This document shows positions 1 through 6,640 of a DNA stretch of 10,077 bases, piece after piece. Within the stretch, counting starts at the first letter, position 1. The number at the start of each line of letters is the position of its first letter. Location: contig CAJWBT010000056.1 of the NCBI GenBank assembly GCA_913020235.1, positions 1 to 10,077 of the forward strand, given 5' to 3'. The stretch is from an uncultured Chloroflexota bacterium (GTDB lineage: Bacteria; Chloroflexota; Dehalococcoidia; UBA3495). The position numbers and the translations under genes were made by a program. The notes beneath the pieces were generated by a model. The model had not been told where the DNA came from. It ran no database searches and saw nothing but the letters and a program-made list of their open reading frames with translations.

Positions 1-133
1 AGGTCCAGAAATCCAGCACCACCAGCTTGCCCCGCAGCTCGGCGAGGGTCAGCGGCCGGTCGGTATTGACCCACTCAAGCCCAAGCGGAAACTCCGGAGC
101 GCTGGTCTTCCCGGCGAAAGACGTGCCTGCCAC
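1..133 (-). CDS. NHLRC2-like thioredoxin-fold protein (5' end only)
   Basis: Only the N-terminus lies in the window and the gene runs off the left edge. The visible protein has [19 protein letters not shown] followed by a [11 protein letters not shown] stretch. This matches the N-terminal thioredoxin-like domain of NHL-repeat proteins of the NHLRC2 type, whose next residues are normally a Tyr-Cys-Cys-x-x-Cys redox motif; those lie outside the window. The family usually fuses this domain to a C-terminal NHL beta-propeller and is thought to act in thiol redox chemistry. No signal peptide is visible. Start choice: an ATG at 145 has no Shine-Dalgarno, but the GGAGG just downstream of it sits 5 bases before a GTG at 133, so I prefer the GTG; starting at 145 would add four residues. 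The family call is recall of a conserved N-terminal pattern and cannot be confirmed from 44 residues. Confidence 0.72.
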   Translation of the reverse strand, partial: MAGTSFAGKTSAPEFPLGLEWVNTDRPLTLAELRGKLVVLDFWT

Positions 134-151
134 GGCGTCCTCCATTGTTGG

Positions 152-179
152 CCATCAGCGGTCAGCGGTCAGCCATCCC
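152..179. repeat. 7-bp tandem repeat block, left copy
   Basis: Four consecutive heptamers read CCATCAG, CGGTCAG, CGGTCAG and CCATCCC. Read on the minus strand they are variants of GCTGACC/GCTGATG, the same family as the block at 290-324 but in inverted orientation. The stretch GCCATCAGCGG (151-161) is an exact 11-base inverted match to 288-298. The block lies immediately upstream of the thioredoxin-like gene, where its ribosome binding region would start. Between the two blocks is also a small palindrome, TTGCGCACGCAA (218-229). Confidence 0.7.
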
Positions 180-289
180 CACACACCCCCCACGAGATGC
201 CAGGACAGTTAGATGCGTTGCGCACGCAAAGTGATTGGGGTTCGGCGCTCCATCACAGAGGTTGTTGCAACGCCCCGCTCGTGGTATCC

Positions 290-324
290 GCTGATGGCTG
301 ATAGCTGACGGCTGATAGCTATCT
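290..324. repeat. 7-bp tandem repeat block, right copy
   Basis: Five consecutive heptamers read GCTGATG, GCTGATA, GCTGACG, GCTGATA and GCTATCT. The block ends one base before the stop codon of the minus-strand aminotransferase at 326. Unit length is constant at 7 bp with substitutions mainly at positions 6 and 7, which points to tandem duplication rather than chance. Function is unknown: it is not a CRISPR, since there are no spacers, and it has no T-tract to make it a terminator. Confidence 0.75.
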
Positions 325-325
325 G

Positions 326-1660
326 CTACACCAGACCCTCGGCCCGGACCGCTGCGAGGGCGCCTTCGAAAGCTTCCAGCGTCTGGTCTATCTCCTGCTC
401 GGTGTGGGTGGCCGATACCAGGAAGGAGTCCCGTCCCATCATGTCTATTCCGGAGTTCTGCAGCCCACGCTTCAGCTCGGTTACCGCCGGGGTACCGACG
501 GCCTCCCTGATCTTCCCGTGGGGCATGGCGCAGGTCTCCCGGTCGCAGTCGCAGTCCGCCAGCACCACGTGAATCATGGATGCGACGCCGTGGGCGTGGC
601 CTGGCACCTCCATCTTGCCAAAGATCTCGTTGAGGCCGGCCTTGAGCCGGGCAGCCATGGCGTCGGCCAGCTGATTGATGGGCTGGCTAGCGATCATCTC
701 CAGGCAGGTAGCGCCGGCTGCAGCCGACAGGGGGTTGGCGTTGAAGGTGCCCGGATGGGAGATGCGGTGGCGGTTGTCCCAGTTCGGGTCGCCCCGGTGA
801 GCGATCATGTCGATGATGTCTGCCCGTCCGCCCACCGCGCCACCCGGCAGGCCCCCAGCCACGATCTTGGCCATGGTGGTGAGGTCCGGGCGCACCCCGT
901 AAAGGACCTGGGCCCCACCGGGGGAGGCTCGAAAACCTGTGACCACTTCGTCGAAAATCAGCACCACCCCGTGCCGGCTGGTCAGCTCTCTCAGACCCTT
1001 CAAGTAGTTGGGGGTGTCGAAGGGCAGCTGCCCGTAGTGGGCGCCCGTGGGCTCCAGGATCAGACCGGCGATGTCCGGGTCGTGGCTCAGCGTATCCTCC
1101 ACGGCCGCCAGGTCTCCTGGGGGCAGCACCACCATAGTGCCCCAACTGGCCTCGGGGATACCCGGCGCCGAACGGTCGGACCCGGCCATGGCGTAGTCGT
1201 GCCAGCCGTGGAAGTGGTCCTGAAGCTTGATGATCTTGTTCTTGCCGGTGTAGGCCCGGGACAGCCGCATGGCCATCAGTGTGGCCTCGGTGCCGGAGCT
1301 GTGGAAGCGCACCTTCTCCACCGAGGGCATCAGGGCCTGAATCGCCCGGGCCCAGCGAATCTCTTCGTCGGTGGAGGCGCCCAGATGGGTGCCCCGAAGA
1401 ATCTGCCTGGATACCGCCTCGGCGATGGCCGGGTGGGAGTGGCCCAAGAGCAACGCTCCGTGTCCGGAGACGTAGTCCACGTACTCGTTGCCGTCCACAT
1501 CCCACTTCCGGGGTCCGGACCCGTGGGTCATGTAGAGAGGGAATGGCTGGGCATACCGGGTATCGTGGGTCACGCCGCCGGGAAACAGCTTGGAAGCATC
1601 AGCATACCGCTGCGCCGAGCCCGGATGTTTGGCAATATACTGTTCCATTATGGTGGCCAT
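326..1660 (-). CDS. Class III PLP aminotransferase, glutamate-1-semialdehyde 2,1-aminomutase-like
   Basis: A 444-residue fold-type I PLP enzyme of the class III aminotransferase family, close in length and motifs to glutamate-1-semialdehyde aminomutase (HemL), which makes 5-aminolevulinate for tetrapyrroles. Visible motifs in order are SGTEA (122-126, phosphate binding), DHFHGWHD (148-155), FDEVVTGFR (236-244, with the PLP-pyridine Asp at 237), TTMAKIVAGGLPGGAVGG (261-278, Schiff-base Lys at 265) and GTFNANP (304-310). The C-terminal SATHT (416-420) matches the HemL-type end. The start is supported by AGGAG eight bases upstream of ATG. No other tetrapyrrole gene is nearby, and the segment around 370-377 holds a Cys-x-Cys-x4-Cys cluster not typical of canonical HemL. 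True aminomutase activity is therefore uncertain, and an omega- or beta-amino acid transaminase or aminomutase of another substrate is equally possible. The PLP fold and family are nearly certain. Confidence 0.9.
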   Translation of the reverse strand: MATIMEQYIAKHPGSAQRYADASKLFPGGVTHDTRYAQPFPLYMTHGSGPRKWDVDGNEYVDYVSGHGALLLGHSHPAIAEAVSRQILRGTHLGASTDEEIRWARAIQALMPSVEKVRFHSSGTEATLMAMRLSRAYTGKNKIIKLQDHFHGWHDYAMAGSDRSAPGIPEASWGTMVVLPPGDLAAVEDTLSHDPDIAGLILEPTGAHYGQLPFDTPNYLKGLRELTSRHGVVLIFDEVVTGFRASPGGAQVLYGVRPDLTTMAKIVAGGLPGGAVGGRADIIDMIAHRGDPNWDNRHRISHPGTFNANPLSAAAGATCLEMIASQPINQLADAMAARLKAGLNEIFGKMEVPGHAHGVASMIHVVLADCDCDRETCAMPHGKIREAVGTPAVTELKRGLQNSGIDMMGRDSFLVSATHTEQEIDQTLEAFEGALAAVRAEGLV

Positions 1661-1885
1661 GCTGCCTTCTCCTGTCCCCCAACCCTCATATCAATGAAGG
1701 CAGGGAGCGGCACCTTGGAATAGGGACCGAAGCGGAAACCGCAGGGGCCCCGTCGGACGGAACCGTGAGACGTGGGTGCCGTTCCGGATATTCTAGCGGT
1801 TCTTCAGCGGTTCCGCCATCCGAGTCGTTGTCCCCGCATTCCTTCTCTCCTCAGGACAGGAGGAGACTGGAAGAAACAGCCTGAG
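1661..1885 (-). other. Gap or leader upstream of the aminotransferase with alternative pairings
   Basis: This 225-bp stretch has no credible gene. It lies between the transporter stop and the aminotransferase start, both on the minus strand. CGGAACCG (1758-1765) is an exact 8-base inverted match to CGGTTCCG (1808-1815). Its first six bases also match GTTCCG (1781-1786) in inverted orientation, so two mutually exclusive hairpins can be drawn. AGCGGTTC occurs twice, at 1795-1802 and 1806-1813. A weak minus-strand -10-like TAGAAT is at 1795-1790 without a recognisable -35. No T-rich terminator follows any of the hairpins, and no known riboswitch class is recognisable. Confidence 0.4.
1846..1866 (-). 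terminator. Weak hairpin downstream of the MMPL transporter
   Basis: Inverted arms TCTCCTC (1846-1852) and GAGGAGA (1860-1866) enclose a 7-base loop, starting about 20 bases after the transporter stop codon. There is no U-tract after it on the minus strand, so it is not a standard intrinsic terminator. It may only protect the transcript's 3' end or be chance. Confidence 0.2.
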
Positions 1886-4138
1886 TCAGTCGTTGCCAGC
1901 TCCCGCGGGGACCGGGGCCGGGGCCGGGGCCGCAGCCGGTTCCGCCGGTTCCACCCGCAGGTCCGGCATCCATTCGAGCCACCGGGGAAGGTACCAGTTC
2001 CACTTGCCCAACAACCGCATGGATGCCGGGACCAGTACGACGCGTATGATGGTCGCGTCCAGCAAGATCGCCGTCCCCAGGCCGAATCCCATCTGCTGCA
2101 ACATGACCAAGTCGCCGGAGGCGAACGCCAGGAAGACCGCGACCATGATCAGCGCGGCGCCGGTTATCAGCCTCCCCGTGGTGCGGATACCAAAGGCCAC
2201 CGAGCCGGTGTTGTCCCGGGTAGCGTCATAACGCTCGCGGATGCGGCTCAGGAGGAAGACGTGATAGTCCATGGACAGCCCGAATAGCACCGCGAAAAGG
2301 AACAGCGGCAGCCACGCCTCTATCGTGTCCGCTTGCCGAAAGCCAAAAACCTCGATCAGCCAGCCTTTCTGAAACACCATGACCAGGATGCCGTAGGCTG
2401 CCGCCACCGAGAGGAGGTTCAGCATAATGGCCTTGAGGGGCACGACGATGGACCGAAAGACGAGGGTCAGCAACAGAAAACTGATCGCGAGAACGAAGGT
2501 AAAGACCAGCGGCGCTGCGTCCTTGGCTAGGTCGAAGAAGTCCAGGTTCATCGCAGTCTCACCGGTTACGTGGACGTTGGCCGGGACTCCGGCGAAAGCG
2601 GCCGGCACGTAGTCCCTGCGAAGCCGTTTGATGGCGTCTTGGGCCTTGGCGCCAACGGCATCACCGGCCACGGGAACAGATAGGAGCGCCAGATTTCCTG
2701 CGTCATTCACCTCCAGAGGGCGCGGACTGCCGAAGTCCTCGTCCCCGGCCAGCAACGCTCGCAGGTCCTGAATCCCGGCCTGTACCGAGGAGGCGCCGAT
2801 GTCGCCGTCGATGACGATTTCGGCCGGGGTAACCTCACCGGCGAAAAACTCAGCATCCAGAACGAGGAACCCTTCCTTGGACTGGACACTATCAGGCATG
2901 TCGGAAACGCCGGCGAACCCGGTGTTGAGATCGAAGAAGGAAACGGCCGCGGCGACCAAGAGGCCTCCGGCCAAAAGCAGGCTGACCACGGGCCGGCGCA
3001 TGACTCCCCGCGAGATGCGGTCCCAGAACCCGCCGGGGCTGGTCTCGTCACTCCCGGCCCGGGCCCGGCCAAACCACGGGATCGACAGCAGGTTGATCCG
3101 GTCTCCCACCAGGCTGAGTATGGCGGGCAGCAGGGTCATCGAGGCCAGAACGGAGGCAACCACCACGAAACTAGCACCGACTCCCAGGCTCATCATGATG
3201 TTGGAGCGCACCAGCAACAGGCCCAGCAAGGCCAGGACCACCGTCACCCCGCTGAAGAACACGGCCCGCCCGGCGGTCGCCCCCGCCCTGGCGATAGCCT
3301 CAGCCTTGTCCCGGCCGCTGGCCCGCTCCTCCCGATAGCGGGCGACCACAAACAGCGAGTAGTCGATACCGACGGCGAGCCCGATCATGGTTATCATGTT
3401 GGTAACGAAGAACGAAAGCTGGAAAACCTGTCCAAGCAAGGCCGCCATGCCAAGGGCGACAATTATGGAGATCCCGGCCAACCCCAGAGGCACCAGGGCG
3501 GTGACAACGGCCCCGAAAACCAAGACCAGAATGACGAGGGCGATTGGTACGCCAAACATCTCACCGGTCCGGAGGGCCTCGTCGGCCACCTCGCGGAAGT
3601 CCCGGCCGACGGTAGCCTGGCCGGTCATCAGGATTTTCATGTCACCTTGGCCCCGGTACTCCCTGGCCACTTCTACGACCCTGTCGATGTTGTCGCTGGC
3701 ATCGTCGAAGTCTCCGGACATGGTAAAGGGCACAAGCGTCGTGTGGCGGTCTTGGGAAACCAGAGGCTCGGCGTCGGTTTGGTAGTAGCTCAACAACGTT
3801 TTGGGCCTAATGACATCGGGGCCTAAAGCCGCCAACTCCTCGATCAAGGCTTCCACGGACTCTCGGAACTCCGGAGCGTCCACCGTCATGGACTCCGACT
3901 GAAATATGACCATCTCGTTGGTCCCAGCCGTACCTCGCAGCCGGTCTTCCAGCAAGTCAAAACCCACTTTAGAGTCGGGGTCATTCATAAAGACGAACTC
4001 CGTGGTCAGGCCATCCTCAAGGAGAGTGGTATTCAGAGCAAATGCAGCGAACAGCACGCCCACCCAGACGAGGATGGTGGTCCAGGGCCGGCGGGCGCTC
4101 CGGCGGGCGAATCCTTCAGTGGAGAAGTCCAATGACAT
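1886..4138 (-). CDS. MMPL-family RND transporter
   Basis: A 750-residue inner-membrane exporter with the duplicated RND/MMPL layout. TM1 is at about 20-36, an extracytoplasmic domain at about 40-190, and a cluster of TM helices at about 195-345. The second half repeats this: a TM at about 385-402, a second soluble domain at about 405-540, and helices at about 543-707. Each half has the MMPL signature with an Asp-Tyr pair, GIDYSLFVVARYRE (257-270, D259/Y260) and SMDYHVFLLSRIRE (622-635, D624/Y625). These align with the Asp-Tyr pairs that relay protons in mycobacterial MmpL3. The family moves lipids, siderophores or hydrophobic drugs using proton motive force; the substrate here cannot be read. 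The ATG has GGGGTGA just upstream. It follows a TetR regulator gene by 130 bp on the same strand and is probably co-transcribed with it. No periplasmic adaptor or outer-membrane gene is adjacent, which fits a stand-alone MMPL pump. The tail (731-750) is an Ala/Pro run. Confidence 0.93.
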   Translation of the reverse strand: MSLDFSTEGFARRSARRPWTTILVWVGVLFAAFALNTTLLEDGLTTEFVFMNDPDSKVGFDLLEDRLRGTAGTNEMVIFQSESMTVDAPEFRESVEALIEELAALGPDVIRPKTLLSYYQTDAEPLVSQDRHTTLVPFTMSGDFDDASDNIDRVVEVAREYRGQGDMKILMTGQATVGRDFREVADEALRTGEMFGVPIALVILVLVFGAVVTALVPLGLAGISIIVALGMAALLGQVFQLSFFVTNMITMIGLAVGIDYSLFVVARYREERASGRDKAEAIARAGATAGRAVFFSGVTVVLALLGLLLVRSNIMMSLGVGASFVVVASVLASMTLLPAILSLVGDRINLLSIPWFGRARAGSDETSPGGFWDRISRGVMRRPVVSLLLAGGLLVAAAVSFFDLNTGFAGVSDMPDSVQSKEGFLVLDAEFFAGEVTPAEIVIDGDIGASSVQAGIQDLRALLAGDEDFGSPRPLEVNDAGNLALLSVPVAGDAVGAKAQDAIKRLRRDYVPAAFAGVPANVHVTGETAMNLDFFDLAKDAAPLVFTFVLAISFLLLTLVFRSIVVPLKAIMLNLLSVAAAYGILVMVFQKGWLIEVFGFRQADTIEAWLPLFLFAVLFGLSMDYHVFLLSRIRERYDATRDNTGSVAFGIRTTGRLITGAALIMVAVFLAFASGDLVMLQQMGFGLGTAILLDATIIRVVLVPASMRLLGKWNWYLPRWLEWMPDLRVEPAEPAAAPAPAPVPAGAGND
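1907..1931 (+). repeat. GGGGCC hexanucleotide repeat with G-quadruplex pattern
   Basis: Three perfect GGGGCC units (1914-1931) follow another GGGG run (1907-1910). This gives four G4 tracts separated by 2-3 bases on the plus strand, which is a strict G-quadruplex motif. On the minus strand it encodes the Ala/Pro-rich C-terminal tail of the MMPL transporter, so the G-run is on the template strand and the mRNA carries C-runs. Confidence 0.8.
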
Positions 4139-4231
4139 AGTGTCACCCCTTTACTTCGATACCGCGAATCGGTTGCCTGTGACGGTCCATTTCCGACTTG
4201 GCTCCTCGAGCAATATCTCTGAACCAAAGGG

Positions 4232-4248
4232 CGCGGTTCGGGACCGCG
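4232..4248 (-). other. GC-rich hairpin between tetR and the transporter gene
   Basis: Arms CGCGGT (4232-4237) and ACCGCG (4243-4248) enclose a 5-base loop, about 20 bases after the tetR stop codon. There is no U-tract after it. A 10-base direct repeat ACCGCGAATC at 4161-4170 and 4243-4252 overlaps its right arm. It could reduce read-through into the transporter gene or stabilise the upstream transcript, but it is short. Confidence 0.35.
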
Positions 4249-4268
4249 AATCTCGGATCGGGAGGTTT

Positions 4269-4895
4269 CTAGGCTTGCGCCTCCGACCCCAGCCAGAAAC
4301 GTCCTCCATGTAATGCTTTCAGCACAACTACATAATTCGCAACATCCACCTGGGGGTCGAAGGTCTTCTGAAGGACCAGGCCCAGCCAGGAGGAAAGCAA
4401 CACCTGGCCTGCCGACCCCGCCTCCAACGAAGGGTTCACCTCTCCCCGCTGCTGGGCCCGCTGGATGATCCCCGCAAGAGCATTGCGCCAGGTGTCAAAG
4501 ACGGAGCGGCTCAACCCGTCCATGACATCGGCGCTCCGCAGCGCCTCAGCCCAGAGCTGAATGTTCATGCGCATGTGCTCTAGGGCCTCGGGATCGTCCA
4601 ACCGCCCGAAACCGGCGTCGGTCAGCAGGTCAAGGAGTTCCAGGGTGTCCTCGCTCTGTCCGGAGATGGACTCGATCAAAGCTTGGTTTTGCCCCTGGCA
4701 GTCCTCGCAGCTTGCCGCGATGATCTCTTCTTTGCTGGCGAAGTAACGGTAGACAGCGCCGGGGCTCAGGTCCGCTTCCCGGCAGATGTCTTGCATGGTG
4801 GTGTGGTGGAACCCCTGCCGGGAGAAACAGGCGGAGGCGGCGTCCAGGACCTGCTGCCGTCGAGCCTCCAGGTGGGCTTCGGTTACCTTGGGCAT
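4269..4895 (-). CDS. TetR/AcrR-family transcriptional repressor
   Basis: A 208-residue one-domain-pair repressor. Residues 10-57 form the TetR DNA-binding domain: a first helix with VLDAASACFSRQGFHHTT, then the helix-turn-helix MQDICREADLSPGAVYRYF (34-52), then SKEEIIAA. The C-terminal part, about 65-208, is the variable helical ligand-binding and dimerisation domain; the ligand is not recognisable. GAGGTGAT ends a few bases before the ATG and supports the start. It lies directly upstream of an MMPL transporter on the same strand, the classic arrangement of a repressor that controls an exporter and itself. The operator-like boxes over its own promoter (4912-4946) support autoregulation. The family assignment is secure; the control of the transporter is inference from context. 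Confidence 0.93.
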   Translation of the reverse strand: MPKVTEAHLEARRQQVLDAASACFSRQGFHHTTMQDICREADLSPGAVYRYFASKEEIIAASCEDCQGQNQALIESISGQSEDTLELLDLLTDAGFGRLDDPEALEHMRMNIQLWAEALRSADVMDGLSRSVFDTWRNALAGIIQRAQQRGEVNPSLEAGSAGQVLLSSWLGLVLQKTFDPQVDVANYVVVLKALHGGRFWLGSEAQA

Positions 4896-4911
4896 GGATC
4901 ACCTCTCTAAG

Positions 4912-4946
4912 AAAACGAACGTTCCTTTATAAAAACGAACGTTTCT
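4912..4946. promoter_or_regulatory. Probable TetR-family operator, two boxes
   Basis: AAAACGAACGTT occurs at 4912-4923 and again at 4932-4943, exactly 20 bp apart, close to two helical turns. Each copy is centred on the palindrome AACGTT. The first extends to a perfect GAACGTTC with flanking AAA and TTT symmetry, while the second is less symmetric. They lie between the tetR -10 element and the tetR start codon, over the predicted transcription start, so a bound repressor would block initiation. Short palindromes of this kind are normal for TetR-family operators. Confidence 0.7.
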
Positions 4947-4948
4947 TT

Positions 4949-4978
4949 TTTATACCACGCACCCGGAGTCTATGTCAA
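4949..4978 (-). promoter_or_regulatory. Sigma-70 promoter of tetR (and probably the transporter)
   Basis: On the minus strand a perfect -35 TTGACA (4978-4973) is separated by 18 bases from a -10 TATAAA (4954-4949), 5 of 6 to consensus. Predicted initiation near 4942 lies inside the second operator box. A second TATAAA just downstream (about 4933-4928) has no matching -35. Confidence 0.75.
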
Positions 4979-5072
4979 TCCCCTTTGGAGGAGTGTGCCG
5001 GGCAGCATCCGAGATTCTTCAGAAAGCGGGAAGGTCGCGGCCGACGGGCGGCTGGCTACTGAAAGGCGCGGG

Positions 5073-5102
5073 CTGACCGCGGGCTTGCCGGCGCTGTAGA
5101 AT
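5073..5102 (+). promoter_or_regulatory. Probable dinB promoter
   Basis: -35 CTGACC (5073-5078, 4 of 6), an 18-base spacer and -10 TAGAAT (5097-5102, 5 of 6) lie about 40 bases before the dinB start. The 247-bp gap it sits in is shared with the divergent tetR. No LexA-type box of the CGAAC-N4-GTTCG form is present, so SOS control is not evident here. Confidence 0.45.
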
Positions 5103-5142
5103 AGACTCATCAGGGAGTCCGGGGAAGGTAGACGACCGCGCC

Positions 5143-6252
5143 ATGAACGACGTCCCTCAAGCTCGGGAATCGGCTGACCGGCCGGTTCGCCACATAATCC
5201 ACGCCGATCTTGACGCTTTCTACGCCGCGGTGGAGCAGCTGGACAACCCGGACCTGCGGGGCAAGCCGGTCATGGTCGGCGGGAGCCCGGAGGGCCGGGG
5301 CGTGGTGGCGACGGCCTCATACGAAGCCCGGGAGTTCGGGGTCCACTCGGCCATGCCCATGCGGTCGGCGGTGCGCCGGTGCCCCCAGGGAATCATCGTC
5401 CGGGCTCGGTTTGGCCGCTACAAGGAAATCTCCGGCATGGTGATGGAGCTTTTCCGCGAGGTCACCGGCCTGGTGGAGCCCCTGTCCCTGGACGAGGCGT
5501 ACCTGGATATTACCGCCCAGGTGGAGGGTGGCATGCCGCCCCTGGCGGTAGCTTTGGACTTGAAACGGCGGGTCAACGAGGTGACGGGCCTGACCCTCTC
5601 CGTGGGTGTGGGCACCAACAAATCGGTGGCCAAGATCGCCTCCGACCTGAACAAGCCGGACGGCCTGGTGGTGGTGCCGCCGGGGGAGGAGGCGGACTTT
5701 CTGGCGCCCTTGGCTGTGGGCAAACTGTGGGGCATCGGCCCCAAGACGGCGGAGCGCTTGCGCCAGGAGGGGATCGACACGATCGGCCAGCTGGCGGCCC
5801 AGCCGATGGACTGGTTCAACCGCTGCTTCGGCGTGCGGGCTTCCAGCGTCCAGGCCAAGGCCCGGGGGGAGGACCGGGAGCCGGTGCACACCGGGCGGGA
5901 GACAAAATCAGTGAGCGCCGAGACCACCTTCGCTTCCGACCTCGGCGAGTCAGGTCTCCTGCGGACCGAGCTGGCCCGGCTGGCCGGCAACGTGTCCCGG
6001 CACCTGGAGCGCAAGGGGCTACAGGGCAGGACGGTAACCATGAAGGCCCGGTTGGCAGACTTCACCACCTTCACCCGCCAGGCCACCCTGCCAGCGCCCA
6101 CCGGCTCGGAGCAGACGATCCTGGATACCTCCTGGCGGCTCTTGTCCCAGGAGCTGGAGCCGGGCCGGACCTTCCGGCTGCTGGGCGTGGGCGTCTCCTC
6201 ATTTCAGGAGGAATTCCAGCTTCAATTGCCCCTGTTCGAGGACGAAACGTGA
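5143..6252 (+). CDS. dinB: DNA polymerase IV (Y-family, translesion synthesis)
   Basis: A 369-residue Y-family polymerase of normal DinB length, which copies past damaged template bases with low fidelity. The palm motif IIHADLDAFYAAVEQ (18-32) carries metal-binding D22 and the steric-gate position Y27; tyrosine is as in archaeal Dpo4, whereas E. coli has phenylalanine. LSLDEAYLD (114-122) carries D117 and E118 of the active site. Then come the thumb region with GVGTNKSVAKIASDLNKPDG, the helix-hairpin-helix segment GKLWGIGPKTAERL, and the little-finger domain with SVSAETTF. The C-terminus ends in QLPLF (361-365), a beta-clamp-binding pentapeptide, so recruitment to the sliding clamp is expected. 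The Shine-Dalgarno is poor: AAGG lies 14 bases before the ATG, with no better in-frame start upstream. It is divergent from tetR and convergent with the toxin gene, with only 40 bp before the toxin stop. Confidence 0.97.
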   Translation: MNDVPQARESADRPVRHIIHADLDAFYAAVEQLDNPDLRGKPVMVGGSPEGRGVVATASYEAREFGVHSAMPMRSAVRRCPQGIIVRARFGRYKEISGMVMELFREVTGLVEPLSLDEAYLDITAQVEGGMPPLAVALDLKRRVNEVTGLTLSVGVGTNKSVAKIASDLNKPDGLVVVPPGEEADFLAPLAVGKLWGIGPKTAERLRQEGIDTIGQLAAQPMDWFNRCFGVRASSVQAKARGEDREPVHTGRETKSVSAETTFASDLGESGLLRTELARLAGNVSRHLERKGLQGRTVTMKARLADFTTFTRQATLPAPTGSEQTILDTSWRLLSQELEPGRTFRLLGVGVSSFQEEFQLQLPLFEDET

Positions 6253-6292
6253 TGAGTGGGAGGGAGGCCGCTTTCCGGCTAGGGCGTCGAAC

Positions 6293-6640
6293 CTAGGTCT
6301 GCCCCGGCAGGTCCAACGCGATCAGGAGCGCCCGGTCAAGGCCTTCCACGCCTGCGGGGGAAAGGGCTCCGCGAAGCTGCCCCAGCCGCCCCTTGTCAAT
6401 CGCCCGGATTTGCTCGGCCATGGCCACCGAGTCCCGGTCCAATCCTGCTTCCGGGGCGCGAAGCACCACCTGACTCGGGTATATGCGTTGTCCGCAGTAT
6501 CGAGTAAACGGTACGATAACGACCACCGGGCTTGCCTCGTTGATGGCATTCCGGCTGACGATGACCACCGGACGGGCCCCCCGTTGCTCCGAGCCTTCAA
6601 TGGAACCGAGGCTTGCTTCGTAAACCTCGCCCCGTTTCAC
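6293..6640 (-). CDS. mazF: MazF/PemK-family endoribonuclease toxin
   Basis: A 115-residue toxin of the MazF family, which cuts single-stranded RNA at short specific sequences and arrests growth when free of antitoxin. The N-terminus KRGEVY (2-7), then GSEQRGARPVVIVSRNA (16-32) and DRDSVAMAEQIRAIDKGRL (68-86), match the Bacillus subtilis-type MazF closely. R23 and T46 fall at the spacing of the catalytic Arg25/Thr48 pair of that enzyme, so it looks active. It begins with GTG, and this GTG shares its last two bases with the antitoxin's TGA stop (GTGA overlap), which means translational coupling. It is full length with no frameshift. Cleavage specificity cannot be read from sequence. Confidence 0.94.
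   Translation of the reverse strand: MKRGEVYEASLGSIEGSEQRGARPVVIVSRNAINEASPVVVIVPFTRYCGQRIYPSQVVLRAPEAGLDRDSVAMAEQIRAIDKGRLGQLRGALSPAGVEGLDRALLIALDLPGQT

Noticed and set aside
290..324. CRISPR-like array
   Set aside because: Units are 7 bp and contiguous, with no spacers and no cas genes nearby.
404..1723. Long plus-strand open frame opposite the aminotransferase
   Set aside because: It is a compositional shadow in GC-rich DNA. The opposite strand encodes a complete PLP enzyme with all motifs, and the translated plus-strand product shows no recognisable domain.
1741..1885. Possible T-box riboswitch upstream of the aminotransferase, because of GGCGGAACCGC on the minus strand
   Set aside because: The T-box core is TGGNACC with a downstream terminator. 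Here the U before GG is missing, no specifier stem is visible and no T-tract follows. The gene is also not a tRNA synthetase or amino acid transporter.
4912..4946. LexA/SOS box near dinB, suggested by CGAACGTTC
   Set aside because: Gram-positive-type LexA sites need four bases between CGAAC and GTTCG. Here the arms abut, and the boxes overlap the tetR promoter rather than dinB's.
6253..6292. Bidirectional terminator between dinB and mazF
   Set aside because: Only a 4-bp stem, GCCG/CGGC (6267-6279), is present, without T-tracts on either side.
5379..6296. Long plus-strand open frame inside dinB in another frame
   Set aside because: The product is Gly/Pro/Arg-rich low-complexity sequence, as expected from out-of-frame reading of GC-rich DNA, while the dinB frame is fully conserved.
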